Source: Vibrio atlanticus
GTDB taxonomy: Bacteria > Pseudomonadota > Gammaproteobacteria > Enterobacterales > Vibrionaceae
Assembly (NCBI RefSeq): GCF_024347315.1
Contig: NZ_AP025460.1
Location: forward strand, 930,001-994,000
Length of the DNA stretch: 64,000 bases
Direction of reading: 5' to 3'
In this document: piece by piece, positions 18,344 through 28,215 of the stretch
Layout: each line of letters starts with the position of its first letter
Position numbering within the stretch: position 1 is the first letter of the stretch
Notes under the pieces: generated by a model
Databases searched by the model: none
What the model saw: only the letters and a program-made list of their open reading frames with translations
What the model was told of the DNA's origin: nothing
Program-made: the position numbers and the translations under genes

Positions 18344-20086
18344 GTGGCAGATAACAGTCAAACAACAGATTTAACCGTAAGCGATAGCAACGACCACGCA
18401 CTTATTGCAAGTTCTGATCTAGATGGCGAAGGGCAAAATACCGATTTAGGTGAGCGCAGTTCATCTAAGTTTGATATGGCCGTCGGTGATCTCGATTTGC
18501 TTCGTCAAGTCGTCTTAGTTCTTTCTATCTCGATCTGTGTAGCGCTTATTGTAATGCTGTTTTTCTGGGTGAAAGAGCCAGAAATGCGTCCATTAGGGGC
18601 TTACGAAACAGAAGAGTTGATCCCGGTTCTTGATTATTTGGATACGCAGAAGATTGAGTACTCTCTTGAAGGGAATACCATCTCGGTACCAGCGAGTGAA
18701 TATAACTCATTAAAGCTAAATATGGTTCGAGCGGGTTTGAACCAAGAGCGAAACACCGGTGATGATATCCTCATGCAAGACATGGGTTTCGGTGTATCAC
18801 AACGTTTAGAGAAAGAGCGCCTGAAACTAAGCCGTGAAAGACAGCTTGCTAAAGCTATTGAACAGATGAAGCAGGTACGTAAAGCTCAAGTTTTACTTGC
18901 CTTACCTAAGCAAAGTGTCTTTGTTCGTCACAATCAAGAAGCCTCTGCCTCAGTATTCCTGACACTTAAAACGGGGACGAACCTCAAGCAGCAAGAAGTT
19001 GATTCTGTTGTGGACATGGTGGCCAGTGCCGTTCCGGGGATGAAAACTTCGCGAATTACGGTGACCGACCAGCATGGCCGACTTTTGAGCTCTGGATCTC
19101 AGGATCCGATGTCAGCGGCACGCCGAAAAGAGCACGAGTTAGAGCGTAATCAAGAGCAAGCGCTACGTGAAAAAATTGACTCTATTTTGATTCCGATTCT
19201 TGGCTTTGGTAACTACACGGCTCAGGTTGATATTCAACTCGACTTTAGTGCTGTGGAACAAACAAGAAAGCGTTTTGATCCGAATACTCCAGCAACCCGA
19301 AGTGAATACACATTAGAAGATTATAATAACGGCAACGTTGTGGCTGGTATTCCAGGGGCTTTGAGTAACCAGCCTCCTGCTGATGCTTCGATTCCTCAGG
19401 ATGTGGCTCAGATGAAAGATGGTACGATGATGGGGCAAGGTTCGGTTCACAAAGAAGCGACGCGCAACTTTGAGCTGGATACTACCATTAGTCATGAGCG
19501 AAAACAGAGCGGCACGGTTAATCGTCAGACCGTATCTGTTGCAATCAAAGATCGCCAATCATTGAACCCTGATACGGGAGAAGTGGTTCACACCCCAATT
19601 CCAGCAAGCGAAATTAACGCGATACGTCAGGTATTGATTGGAACTGTGGGTTTTGATGAAAACCGCGGTGATTTACTCAATGTTTTAAGCATGCAATTTG
19701 CACCTCAAGTAACGGATATTGTTGCTGACGTACCAATTTGGGAGCATCAACACTTTAATGATTGGGTTCGCTGGTTTGCGAGTGCGTTGGTTATTATTGT
19801 TGTCGTATTGGTGCTGGTTCGCCCTGCAATGAAAAAACTGCTTAACCCAGCAGCAGACGATGACGATCAAATGTACGGACCCGACGGCATGCCAATTGGT
19901 GCTGACGGCGAAACCAGTTTAATTGGTGGTGATATTGAAGGTGGTGAGTTATTTGAATTTGGTTCAAGTATCGACCTACCTAACCTTCACAAAGATGAGG
20001 ACGTACTGAAAGCAGTACGTGCACTTGTAGCGAATGAACCAGAGCTAGCAGCTCAAGTAGTTAAGAATTGGGTGGCAGATGGCTAA
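18344..20086 (+). CDS. fliF: FliF, MS-ring protein
   Basis: 580 residues from a GTG start; no in-frame ATG gives a full-length protein. Transmembrane segment 1 is at about 54-76. The large periplasmic ring-building region follows, and a second membrane segment lies near 470 (WFASALVIIVVVLVLVRPAMKKL). The cytoplasmic tail (DLPNLHKDEDVLKAVRALVANEPELAAQVVKNWV) binds FliG. FliF is the base on which the rotor, C ring and export gate are built. Its last eight bases overlap fliG, consistent with coupled translation. The first 45 residues are acidic and cytoplasmic. Confidence 0.96.
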   Translation: MADNSQTTDLTVSDSNDHALIASSDLDGEGQNTDLGERSSSKFDMAVGDLDLLRQVVLVLSISICVALIVMLFFWVKEPEMRPLGAYETEELIPVLDYLDTQKIEYSLEGNTISVPASEYNSLKLNMVRAGLNQERNTGDDILMQDMGFGVSQRLEKERLKLSRERQLAKAIEQMKQVRKAQVLLALPKQSVFVRHNQEASASVFLTLKTGTNLKQQEVDSVVDMVASAVPGMKTSRITVTDQHGRLLSSGSQDPMSAARRKEHELERNQEQALREKIDSILIPILGFGNYTAQVDIQLDFSAVEQTRKRFDPNTPATRSEYTLEDYNNGNVVAGIPGALSNQPPADASIPQDVAQMKDGTMMGQGSVHKEATRNFELDTTISHERKQSGTVNRQTVSVAIKDRQSLNPDTGEVVHTPIPASEINAIRQVLIGTVGFDENRGDLLNVLSMQFAPQVTDIVADVPIWEHQHFNDWVRWFASALVIIVVVLVLVRPAMKKLLNPAADDDDQMYGPDGMPIGADGETSLIGGDIEGGELFEFGSSIDLPNLHKDEDVLKAVRALVANEPELAAQVVKNWVADG

Positions 20087-21137
20087 CGAAATTGTTCCAC
20101 AACAAGCAGAAGGTGGTGAGCTTGATGTCGCAAGTGTCGATATCGAGTCTATCTCAGGCGAAGAGCGCGCTGCGATCTTGTTGCTAAGTTTAAGTGAAGA
20201 AGATGCTGCGGGTATCATTCGCCATCTAGAACCTAAACAGGTTCAGCGTGTTGGTAGTGCAATGGCACGTTCAACGGATTGGTCTCAAGAAAAAGTAGGT
20301 GCTGTGCACCGCGCTTTCTTAGATGATATTCAGAAGTACACCAACATCGGTATGGGCAGTGAAGACTTCATGCGTAATGCGTTGGTGGCTGCTCTAGGTG
20401 AAGATAAGGCGAATAACCTTGTTGATCAAATCCTTCTGGGTACCGGTTCCAAAGGTTTGGATTCTCTTAAGTGGATGGACCCTCGTCAGGTGGCAAGCAT
20501 CATCATTAACGAGCACCCACAGATTCAAACGATCGTACTTTCTTACTTGGAATCGGATCAGTCTGCGGAGATCTTGTCTCAATTCCCTGAGCGTGTTCGT
20601 CTTGATTTGATGATGCGTATTGCTAACCTTGAAGAAGTTCAGCCTTCAGCTCTCGCTGAATTGAATGAAATCATGGAGAAACAGTTTGCGGGTCAAGCGG
20701 GTGCTCAAGCTGCCAAAATTGGTGGCCTGAAAGCCGCTGCTGAGATTATGAACTACATGGACAATAATGTAGAAGGCATCTTGATGGGGCAAATTCGAGA
20801 TCAAGACGAAGACATGGCAACACAGATCCAAGATCTTATGTTTGTCTTTGAAAACCTTATTGAAGTTGATGACCAAGGTGTTCAGCGATTGCTGCGTGAT
20901 GTTCCACAAGACGTTCTACAGAAAGCGCTTAAAGGTGCTGATGAAAGCCTACGTGAGAAGATCTTCAAGAATATGTCTACGCGTGCAGCTGATATGATGA
21001 GAGACGATATTGAGGCGATGCCGCCAGTTAAAGTCTCTGATGTAGAAGCGGCTCAGAAAGAGATCTTGGGTATTGCGAGGAAGATGGCAGACAGTGGCGA
21101 GATTATGCTGTCTGGTGGCGCCGACGAGTTCCTTTAA
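20079..21137 (+). CDS. fliG: FliG, rotor/switch protein
   Basis: 352 residues. The N-terminal domain binds FliF, the middle domain carries the EHPQ motif at 145-148 that contacts FliM, and the C-terminal domain holds the charged helix that meets the stator (LMFVFENLIEVDDQGVQRLLRDV). In Vibrio the stator is the sodium-driven PomAB, which is not in this window. It overlaps fliF by eight bases. A stem-loop lies between it and fliH. Confidence 0.96.
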   Translation: MANEIVPQQAEGGELDVASVDIESISGEERAAILLLSLSEEDAAGIIRHLEPKQVQRVGSAMARSTDWSQEKVGAVHRAFLDDIQKYTNIGMGSEDFMRNALVAALGEDKANNLVDQILLGTGSKGLDSLKWMDPRQVASIIINEHPQIQTIVLSYLESDQSAEILSQFPERVRLDLMMRIANLEEVQPSALAELNEIMEKQFAGQAGAQAAKIGGLKAAAEIMNYMDNNVEGILMGQIRDQDEDMATQIQDLMFVFENLIEVDDQGVQRLLRDVPQDVLQKALKGADESLREKIFKNMSTRAADMMRDDIEAMPPVKVSDVEAAQKEILGIARKMADSGEIMLSGGADEFL

Positions 21138-21152
21138 TACAGAAACCTCAAG

Positions 21153-21178
21153 AGTCCCACATTGTTGGGGCTTTTCTT
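21153..21178 (+). terminator. Terminator-like stem-loop inside the fliE-J operon
   Basis: AGTCCC / GGGGCT (one G-T wobble) with an 8-base loop is followed by TTTTCTTT, between fliG and fliH. A moderate stem that could lower expression of fliHIJ relative to fliEFG. Confidence 0.6.
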
Positions 21179-21263
21179 TATCCAACCTCAAACCACAGAT
21201 TAACTACCGTGTAATTGCTTGAATCTACAACGCAGTTGGACGAACTCATAGATAGGTACTGAT

Positions 21264-22064
21264 ATGTCAGGTGATAGAAAACGCGGTTTCCTTCGCCCTG
21301 AAGAAGATAATACGGTTGCCCAACCTCAGAAATGGGGGCTGCCTGACTATACCTCTGATGTGAACAAACAAGCTAAAGAAACGGCTTTTAACTACGATCC
21401 TGGCTGGATGCCAACGGTTGAAGAAGCCATTGAAGACGAAGAGCTGGTTCTAACGGAAGAGCAAATCGACCTGATCAAGCAGGGCGCTTATCAAGAAGGG
21501 TTGCACCAAGGTCAAGAAGCCGGCTTCAAACAAGGCTATGAAAAAGGTAAAGAAGAAGGGTTTGCCGCAGGTCACGAAGAGGGTAACGAAGCCGGCAAAC
21601 TTGAAGGCGTTACTGCTGGTCAAGAGTACATTCAGCAGCAAGTCGCCATCTTTATGGGGCTAGCCAACCAGTTCGCTCAGCCATTAGAGCTGATGAATGC
21701 TCAGGTAGAGAAGCAACTGGTGGACATGGTGCTGACTATGGTCAAAGAAGTGGTTCATGTTGAAGTGCAAACCAACCCACAAATCATACTAGATACCGTG
21801 AAAGAATCGGTAGAGTCATTGCCAATTTCAGGTCACGCGATCACATTGAAGCTAAACCCTGAAGACGTTGCAATAATACGCTCAGCGTATGGCGAAACGG
21901 AATTGGACTCTCGTAATTGGACGTTGGTATCAGAGCCTGCACTCAATCGCGGCGACGTACAAATTGAAGCGGGTGAATCGAGTGTTAACTACCGTATGGA
22001 AGAGCGCGTGAAGAACGTCATTCAAAGCTTCTGTGGTGTAAACCGTCATCAAGGTCATGAGTAA
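21264..22064 (+). CDS. fliH: FliH, export ATPase regulator
   Basis: 266 residues. The N-terminal part is acidic. Residues 72-118 contain a run of G-x-x-x-G type repeats ([17 protein letters not shown], then [14 protein letters not shown]), the hallmark of FliH/YscL proteins. The C-terminal half is the FliH domain. FliH dimers hold the FliI ATPase in check and tether it to the C ring (FliN) and the FlhA gate. GATAGGTACTGAT precedes the ATG. The stop codon overlaps the fliI ATG (TAATG), suggesting translational coupling. Confidence 0.94.
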   Translation: MSGDRKRGFLRPEEDNTVAQPQKWGLPDYTSDVNKQAKETAFNYDPGWMPTVEEAIEDEELVLTEEQIDLIKQGAYQEGLHQGQEAGFKQGYEKGKEEGFAAGHEEGNEAGKLEGVTAGQEYIQQQVAIFMGLANQFAQPLELMNAQVEKQLVDMVLTMVKEVVHVEVQTNPQIILDTVKESVESLPISGHAITLKLNPEDVAIIRSAYGETELDSRNWTLVSEPALNRGDVQIEAGESSVNYRMEERVKNVIQSFCGVNRHQGHE

Positions 22065-23383
22065 TGCTTGAGTTAGCGAACCGTCTTAGCCAATACAAAG
22101 TCGAGGGGCTAAAATCGCGACCAATTGCCTCTGGTAAGTTAGTACGCGTTATTGGCTTAACGCTTGAAGCGACCGGCTGTAAAGCACCCATCGGCAGCCT
22201 GTGTTTAGTAGAGACCATGTCTGGTCAGATGGAAGCCGAAGTCGTCGGCTTCTCTGGCGATAACCTGTTTTTGATGCCGAGTGAACAAATCACCGGGATA
22301 CTACCTGGCGCTCGTGTGACCCCCGTGACCACTGAAAGCGGTATCCCTGTCGGAATGGAATTGCTTGGCCGAGTGATCGACGGGGTGGGTAATCCACTTG
22401 ATGGGCTAGGCCCAATCTATACCGAACAACGCGCTTCCTTTAATGCTGAGCCAATCAACCCTTTAGCTCGAAAACCGATTTCTGAACCGCTCGATGTCGG
22501 CTTGAAGGCCATAAACGGCTTGCTGACGGTAGGTAAAGGTCAGCGTATTGGTCTGTTTGCTGGTTCCGGTGTGGGTAAGTCGGTTACGCTTGGGATGATG
22601 ACTCGTGGTACAACCGCGCAAGTGGTCGTGGTGGGGTTGATTGGTGAGCGTGGACGAGAAGTAAAAGAATTTATTGAAGAGATCCTTGGCGAAGATGGTC
22701 GTAAGCGTTCTGTTGTGGTCGCCGCTCCTGCGGATTCGTCTCCATTGATGCGTTTAAAAGGCTGTCAAACCGCACTGGCTGTAGCCGAGTATTTCCGAGA
22801 CCAAGGTCTAGATGTTTTACTACTGATGGACTCATTGACTCGTTTCGCTCAGGCGCAGCGTGAAATCGCTCTGTCTGTGGGTGAGCCGCCAGCAACCAAA
22901 GGCTATCCGCCGTCTGTGTTTGCCAAGCTTCCTGCGCTGGTGGAGAGAGCAGGTAATGGTAACGATGAACAAGGTTCTATCACTGCTTTCTTTACCGTGT
23001 TAACAGAAGGTGATGATTTACAAGACCCTATTGCCGATGCATCGCGAGCGATTCTTGATGGTCACATTGTTTTATCTCGTGAGATGGCTGATGCTGGTCA
23101 CTATCCCGCGATTGATGTTGAGAAATCCGTCAGTCGTGTTATGCCTCAAATCACCACCGAAGAACATGTCTTGATGTCGAAAGCCGTTAGACAAGTGCTG
23201 TCTATATGCCGGAAAAATCAAGATTTGGTCTCGATTGGTGCTTACAAGCCGGGAACAGACCCTGCAATCGACAGTGCTTTTACTTTGAAACCGAGATTGG
23301 ACGAGTACTTACAACAGAAAATGAAAGAAACGGTTCCCTATGACATGTGCGTCAACATGTTAAAGCATGTGTTAGGCGGTTAG
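22064..23383 (+). CDS. fliI: FliI, flagellar export ATPase
   Basis: 439 residues, related to the F1-ATPase beta subunit. Walker [12 protein letters not shown] is at 163-173 and the Walker B region [17 protein letters not shown] is near 248, with the family segment [20 protein letters not shown] following. FliI forms a hexamer at the cytoplasmic face that releases substrates from chaperones for secretion by the type III flagellar exporter. It starts inside the fliH stop codon and is followed by fliJ after 22 bases. Confidence 0.96.
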   Translation: MLELANRLSQYKVEGLKSRPIASGKLVRVIGLTLEATGCKAPIGSLCLVETMSGQMEAEVVGFSGDNLFLMPSEQITGILPGARVTPVTTESGIPVGMELLGRVIDGVGNPLDGLGPIYTEQRASFNAEPINPLARKPISEPLDVGLKAINGLLTVGKGQRIGLFAGSGVGKSVTLGMMTRGTTAQVVVVGLIGERGREVKEFIEEILGEDGRKRSVVVAAPADSSPLMRLKGCQTALAVAEYFRDQGLDVLLLMDSLTRFAQAQREIALSVGEPPATKGYPPSVFAKLPALVERAGNGNDEQGSITAFFTVLTEGDDLQDPIADASRAILDGHIVLSREMADAGHYPAIDVEKSVSRVMPQITTEEHVLMSKAVRQVLSICRKNQDLVSIGAYKPGTDPAIDSAFTLKPRLDEYLQQKMKETVPYDMCVNMLKHVLGG

Positions 23384-23405
23384 GTCGTGTTGAATAAGGT
23401 CAATC

Positions 23406-23843
23406 ATGGATAACGCGTTAGAATTTCTTCTCGATCAAGCGAAAGACCAAGAGAACCAAGCTGTATTGGCGCTGAATCAAGCGAATGTCGAGCTGCAGGG
23501 TTACTACGAACAGGTCGAACAGATTGAAAAATATCGACTTGATTACTGCCAGCAACTTGTTGACCGAGGTAAGGCCGGATTAACGGCTAGCCAATATGGT
23601 CACTTAAACCGTTTCTTAACGCAATTAGATGAAACGCTCTCTAAGCAGAGAGAAGCGGAGCATCACTTTAAAAACCAGGTCGATAACTGCCAAAACTATT
23701 GGATGGAGTTACGAAAAAAGCGTAAATCCTACGAATGGTTGATGGAGAAAAAGCAGAAAGAAAAAGCAAAGCTGCAAGATCAAAGAGAGCAAAAGCAAAT
23801 GGATGAGTTCTCGACTCTGTTATATAGCCGAAAGAAGATTTGA
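23406..23843 (+). CDS. fliJ: FliJ, export stalk / chaperone-escort protein
   Basis: 145 residues, almost entirely coiled coil with many charged residues (WMELRKKRKSYEWLMEKKQKEKAKLQDQREQKQMDEF). FliJ is the central stalk of the FliI ring, similar to the gamma subunit of F1-ATPase, and hands empty chaperones back for reuse. AATAAGGTCAATC precedes the ATG. It is the last gene of fliEFGHIJ; fliK beyond it has its own sigma-54 promoter. Confidence 0.93.
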   Translation: MDNALEFLLDQAKDQENQAVLALNQANVELQGYYEQVEQIEKYRLDYCQQLVDRGKAGLTASQYGHLNRFLTQLDETLSKQREAEHHFKNQVDNCQNYWMELRKKRKSYEWLMEKKQKEKAKLQDQREQKQMDEFSTLLYSRKKI

Positions 23844-23898
23844 ACCTAATTCACGAATGACGCAAGTGTTGCTCTGCAGATGGCAGACTTAAAACTTA

Positions 23899-23915
23899 TA
23901 GGCATGTTTCTTGCT
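23899..23915 (+). promoter_or_regulatory. Sigma-54 promoter of the fliK operon
   Basis: TAGGCAT-N5-TTGCT has a perfect -12 box and GG-N10-GC spacing, with two mismatches in the -24 box. It lies about 110 bases upstream of the fliK ATG. FlrC control of fliKLMNOPQR-flhB is known in V. cholerae. Confidence 0.78.
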
Positions 23916-24025
23916 CTGTTTTATATCAAATTGCGAGTTATGCTCACCAAAGGCATAAAAAGCACCCGACTTTCTTTTTGTTGTCTGATTCATGGCAGCA
24001 AAGCTAGTAGATAGAGCTTGTATAT

Positions 24026-26143
24026 ATGAATGTTAGTCTTTCCTCAAATTCAGCGACCAACAAAACGTCATCGTTGTTGGACTCCGGTTCTGCCTCTTCA
24101 AAGGTAGAAGATACTGGAGACTCTAAAGGCTTCTTTGAGTCTTTCAAAGAAGCACTAGGCTTTGAAGAAAGTGACAGTAAAGTCGCAGCAAAAGACACAG
24201 AAAGCACCGCGAAACCTGATGCTAAACAGGCCTCTACCGAAGGTGAAGCGTCAGCCGAAGCGAACAAAGGTGATTCAGCTGAATCAAAGGCTACTGACGA
24301 AGTAAGCGAAGCGCAAAGCAAGCAAGCAGCTTCAGAAGTAGAAGGCGAGAAAGCTGCGGAGGAAACATCTGCAGAGGCTGCGTCTGGATCTGAGGCTAAG
24401 CTCAACGCCAATTCGGGTACTGATAGCACTGTCGCTGATAAAACTGTCGCAGATAAGGCGGATGGTAAAGATGCGCAGGTTACGACGAATGATTCTAAAG
24501 AACAGGTTGCTCAATCCCAAACTCAGGGTACATCAGCTGTAGATGGCTCTACGCAAGCATCGCAAGCTAATGCAGCGATGAATGAAGGCAATAAATTGCT
24601 TGGTCAATTGGATGAGGCAAACAAAACTCTAAATCAAGCGCCAAACGGCAAAGGCTTGCCTCAGCAAGGTAAGGTAGATAACGCCCAAGGTAATATCTCC
24701 GGTGCTTCAGTTGCAGTAGCCTCCGTTACGGATGAGGCGACACAACACACGAATGCAGCAATCAAAGAGAATAGTCTTGAGGTGGATTCTGAAATCGCTG
24801 TTCTTACCGGAGGTAAGGCTGTGTCTCAGCTGACTGATGATGAAATCCGACAGTTGATGGATAAAGGCGTCACTCCAGAACAAATTGAAGCCAGTATGAA
24901 CCGAGAGCTGAGTCAAAAGAATGCGGCTAGCGCCGCGGTGGCCGAACAGAGCCAAGCGATCTCAGCTGCGGATATTGAACTCGCCAAGCAGGTTGATGCC
25001 CATACCAAAGCACTAAAACAATTGAATGGACAAATCGAATCAGAACAGTCTGTTGTCGATAGCTTGCTTAAGAAGCAACAAAGTGGTGCTAAGTTGACGG
25101 TTGATGAGCAAGCCGCTTTGGCTAAAGCGACCTCTAACTTAGACCTGTTGAATCAACAGCTTGCTAACGTTCAACAACAAGCAACGGCTTTGCTAAATCA
25201 AGCTCCGGCTGCGAACAGTGTGTCCGGTGAACCCGCTGCTATTGATTGGGATAATACGGATTCAAGCGAAACTAAAGCTTTAGCTGCGGCGGCATCAACA
25301 GCAGCTGTAGCGACGGCTGCACAACAAGTGTCAGCGCAGGCCGCTTCTCAATCAACAAACAATGCTCTTACGGATAAGGCAGCAATGCTGCACGCCAACA
25401 ATGCACATGCAGCCGCTCAACAAGCTAATGTTGCTTCACCTCAGCAGCAAGCAACGTTGGATCCAGCTTTAACCGCGCAAGGGATCGCGATGAATGCAGC
25501 GCCAGTCACTACAAAAGCAGGCTCTACTGATGCGCTTCTTAAAGCGGGCGCAGGTGCCGCGGCATTGTCTGGTTTGGGCAAAGCCGGTGCTAAAGAAGAT
25601 TCTAAAGATTCGACCTTTGCTCAGCAGATAGCCTCTGCGGCTGGCGCGCAAGGTACAGCTACGGTGGGTTCAGCACCTACGCGAGCTGAAATTCAAGCGG
25701 CTCAACAGGCACCTTTGCAACTCACTAAAGAGTTAGCGAACGACCAGGTGGCGGAAAAAGTCCAAATGATGATGTCTAAGAACCTCAAGAGCTTGGATAT
25801 CCGTCTTGACCCACCAGAGTTGGGGCAGATGAAAATTCGCATGACCATGAATAATGATGTGGCGAACGTGCACTTTACTGTCGGTAGCCAACAAGCGAGA
25901 GAGGTTATTGAACAAACCTTACCTCGTTTGAGGGAGATGCTCGCTCAACAAGGGATGCAGCTTGCTGAGTCTTCAGTTCAGCAACAGAATACTGGTCAGG
26001 GGCAAGACAGGTACAATAATGGCGAGCAACAATCAGGCTCTAACCGTATAAATGATGGTCAAGGTGATGAAAACCTTGATAGCAACAGCAATCTTGAATT
26101 GAATGTCACGTCAAAGCGTGATGGAATTAGTTATTATGCCTAG
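24026..26143 (+). CDS. fliK: FliK, hook-length control protein
   Basis: 705 residues, long compared with enteric FliK (about 400) but typical of Vibrio. The first 560 residues are low-complexity, rich in Ala, Gln, Ser, Glu and Lys, and probably act as an unfolded ruler secreted during hook growth. The conserved C-terminal domain (about 570-660, SLDIRLDPPELGQMKIRMTMNNDVANVHFTV) contacts FlhB and switches export to filament substrates. Its 3' end is followed by a 20-bp triple repeat before fliL. The ribosome site before ATG 24026 is weak. Length of the Ala/Gln-rich part is the feature most likely to differ between strains. Confidence 0.93.
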   Translation: MNVSLSSNSATNKTSSLLDSGSASSKVEDTGDSKGFFESFKEALGFEESDSKVAAKDTESTAKPDAKQASTEGEASAEANKGDSAESKATDEVSEAQSKQAASEVEGEKAAEETSAEAASGSEAKLNANSGTDSTVADKTVADKADGKDAQVTTNDSKEQVAQSQTQGTSAVDGSTQASQANAAMNEGNKLLGQLDEANKTLNQAPNGKGLPQQGKVDNAQGNISGASVAVASVTDEATQHTNAAIKENSLEVDSEIAVLTGGKAVSQLTDDEIRQLMDKGVTPEQIEASMNRELSQKNAASAAVAEQSQAISAADIELAKQVDAHTKALKQLNGQIESEQSVVDSLLKKQQSGAKLTVDEQAALAKATSNLDLLNQQLANVQQQATALLNQAPAANSVSGEPAAIDWDNTDSSETKALAAAASTAAVATAAQQVSAQAASQSTNNALTDKAAMLHANNAHAAAQQANVASPQQQATLDPALTAQGIAMNAAPVTTKAGSTDALLKAGAGAAALSGLGKAGAKEDSKDSTFAQQIASAAGAQGTATVGSAPTRAEIQAAQQAPLQLTKELANDQVAEKVQMMMSKNLKSLDIRLDPPELGQMKIRMTMNNDVANVHFTVGSQQAREVIEQTLPRLREMLAQQGMQLAESSVQQQNTGQGQDRYNNGEQQSGSNRINDGQGDENLDSNSNLELNVTSKRDGISYYA

Positions 26144-26155
26144 TATCAGGCTAAA

Positions 26156-26215
26156 ACACTTAGCTAATAGAAAGAACACTTAGCTAATAGAAAGAACAGT
26201 TAGTTAATAGAAAGA
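26156..26215 (+). repeat. Three tandem 20-bp repeats between fliK and fliL
   Basis: The unit ACACTTAGCTAATAGAAAGA occurs twice exactly and a third time with two changes, ending 20 bases before the fliL ATG. It is non-coding and stands in the fliK-fliL spacer. Copy number could affect spacing or mRNA stability. Confidence 0.95.
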
Positions 26216-26235
26216 ACAGGAAGTTAGAGCTGAAT

Positions 26236-26724
26236 ATGGCAGAAGAACAAGAAACACCGAAAGGAAAGAGTAAGCTCCTCATTATCGCTATCGCGGTTGT
26301 TGTGCTGTTACTTGGAGGTGGTGGTGCCGCATTTTTCTTAATGGGTTCCGATGATAAGGCTGAGGGTGCTGGGTCGTCAGCTGAGGTTCAACTCATGGGT
26401 GCAGATCCAGTGGTCTATGTTAATGTGCCTCAAGCTTTCTTATTTAACGTTACGGGCGATAAGAAAGATCGCTTAGTTCAGATAAAGGTACAGCTGATGG
26501 TACGTGGTATGAAGAATGAAGTTCTCGCTCGATACCACTCTCCACTTGTTGAAAGCGCACTACTTGCTACATTTGCTTCGGCGACGGTCGATCAATTACG
26601 ATCTCCTGCCGGCAGAGTTGAACTGCGGAACAAGGCGACTGAAGATATTAAAGCAAGCTTAACTCAAGCTGTTGGCCAGCCGGTAATTGAAAAAGTGTTA
26701 TTCACTGACTTTGTAATTCAATAG
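26236..26724 (+). CDS. fliL: FliL, stator-associated membrane protein
   Basis: 162 residues. A short cytoplasmic N terminus is followed by one membrane segment (about 14-36, Leu/Val/Gly-rich) and a periplasmic FliL domain (VYVNVPQAFLFNVTG onward). FliL rings surround the stator units and support torque at high load; in Vibrio it acts with PomAB. The ATG follows GGAAGTTAGAGCTGAAT. Co-transcribed with fliM, which starts seven bases after it. Confidence 0.94.
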   Translation: MAEEQETPKGKSKLLIIAIAVVVLLLGGGGAAFFLMGSDDKAEGAGSSAEVQLMGADPVVYVNVPQAFLFNVTGDKKDRLVQIKVQLMVRGMKNEVLARYHSPLVESALLATFASATVDQLRSPAGRVELRNKATEDIKASLTQAVGQPVIEKVLFTDFVIQ

Positions 26725-26731
26725 GTAATAT

Positions 26732-27775
26732 GTGACCGATTTATTAAGCCAAGACGAAATTGATGCGCTATTACATGGCGTTGATGATGTTGAAGACGTT
26801 GAAGATGTCTTAGAAACCGAAAGTGACAATACGGTCAATTTTGATTTCTCATCACAAGATCGAATCGTTCGTGGTCGAATGCCGACCCTTGAACTTATTA
26901 ACGAGCGTTTCGCACGCCATATGCGTATTAGCTTGTTTAATATGTTGCGTAAGACGGCTGAAGTGTCGATCAACGGCGTACAGATGATGAAATTTGGTGA
27001 GTACCAGAACACACTCTATGTACCCACAAGTTTAAACATGGTTCGCTTCCGCCCGTTAAAAGGTACTGCGCTAATTACGATGGAAGCTCGGCTAGTTTTC
27101 ATTCTCGTAGAGAACTTTTTTGGTGGTGATGGTCGTTTTCATGCCAAGATTGAAGGTCGCGAATTTACACCAACAGAAAGACGAATTATTCAGTTACTAC
27201 TGAAAATTGTTTTTGAAGATTACAAAGAAGCTTGGTCTCCCGTGATGGGCGTTGAGTTTGAATACTTGGACTCTGAAGTAAACCCAAGTATGGCTAACAT
27301 TGTGAGTCCAACCGAAGTGATTGTTGTGAGTTCATTTCACATTGAAGTCGATGGCGGCGGAGGTGATTTCCATGTGGTTATGCCTTACTCAATGGTTGAG
27401 CCGATTCGTGAACTGCTGGATGCTGGTGTCCAATCAGATAAAATGGAAACCGACGTTCGTTGGAGTTCAGCATTGCGTGATGAAATCATGGATGTGCCAG
27501 TCAACTTCCGTGTCAATTTGCTCGAGCAAGATATCTCTTTGCGTGATTTGATGGAACTTCGTCCTGGGGATGTTATCCCGATGAATATGCCTGAGCATGC
27601 AACCATGTTTGTTGAAGAACTGCCGACCTATCGTGTGAAAATGGGTCGTTCTGGAGAGAAGCTCGCGGTACAGATTTCTGAAAAAATTGAAAGACCTCAT
27701 GTGGTCAAAACCGATCTCGCCTTTCTTGGCAAAGACTTAATGTCTGAGTTGGAAAATAGCGAAGATGAAGAATAG
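26732..27775 (+). CDS. fliM: FliM, C-ring switch protein
   Basis: 347 residues from a GTG start. The N-terminal peptide LSQDEIDALLHG is the site that binds phosphorylated CheY. The middle domain has GGDG at 131-134, which contacts FliG. The C-terminal SpoA domain (about 260-340) pairs with FliN. FliM transmits CheY-P binding to a change of rotation. There is little space for a ribosome site (TAGGTAATAT), and translation may be coupled to fliL. Confidence 0.96.
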   Translation: MTDLLSQDEIDALLHGVDDVEDVEDVLETESDNTVNFDFSSQDRIVRGRMPTLELINERFARHMRISLFNMLRKTAEVSINGVQMMKFGEYQNTLYVPTSLNMVRFRPLKGTALITMEARLVFILVENFFGGDGRFHAKIEGREFTPTERRIIQLLLKIVFEDYKEAWSPVMGVEFEYLDSEVNPSMANIVSPTEVIVVSSFHIEVDGGGGDFHVVMPYSMVEPIRELLDAGVQSDKMETDVRWSSALRDEIMDVPVNFRVNLLEQDISLRDLMELRPGDVIPMNMPEHATMFVEELPTYRVKMGRSGEKLAVQISEKIERPHVVKTDLAFLGKDLMSELENSEDEE

Positions 27776-27804
27776 CAAAGTAGATAAAAGTATAGGAATT
27801 GGTA

Positions 27805-28215
27805 ATGGAACCTAGTGAAGATCAAAAGCTAGCAGACGAATGGGCTGCAGCACTTGGTGAAGACCCTTCAGCACCGTCAATCGATGTTGATGATGTTCTC
27901 GCGGCACCACTTGATGAGTTAACCGACTCATCGTCTCCAATTTCAGAAGATGAGCGTCGTAAGCTGGATACCATTATGGATATCCCAGTGACTATCTCAA
28001 TGGAAGTCGGCCGCTCTCAAATTAGTATCCGTAACTTACTTCAATTGAACCAAGGTTCGGTTGTTGAGCTAGATAGAATTGCTGGTGAGTCACTTGACGT
28101 GATGGTTAACGGCACTCTGATTGCTCATGGAGAAGTGGTTGTGGTGAATGACAAATTTGGTATTCGTTTGACAGACGTTATTAGTCAAACAGAACGAATT
28201 AAGAAGTTGCGTTAA
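27805..28215 (+). CDS. fliN: FliN, C-ring protein
   Basis: 136 residues from ATG 27805, with AGGAATTGGTA before it; a TTG two codons upstream is less likely. The C-terminal SpoA domain (about 60-136, MDIPVTISMEVGRSQISIRNLLQLNQGSVVELD) forms the base of the C ring and the docking site for FliH-FliI. The first 60 residues are acidic, as in other gammaproteobacterial FliN. The stop codon overlaps the fliO start (TAATG). Confidence 0.95.
   Translation: MEPSEDQKLADEWAAALGEDPSAPSIDVDDVLAAPLDELTDSSSPISEDERRKLDTIMDIPVTISMEVGRSQISIRNLLQLNQGSVVELDRIAGESLDVMVNGTLIAHGEVVVVNDKFGIRLTDVISQTERIKKLR

Noticed and set aside
24004..24429. Minus-strand Ser/Ala-rich frame over the start of fliK
   Set aside because: It mirrors the low-complexity fliK coding sequence; composition explains the open frame.
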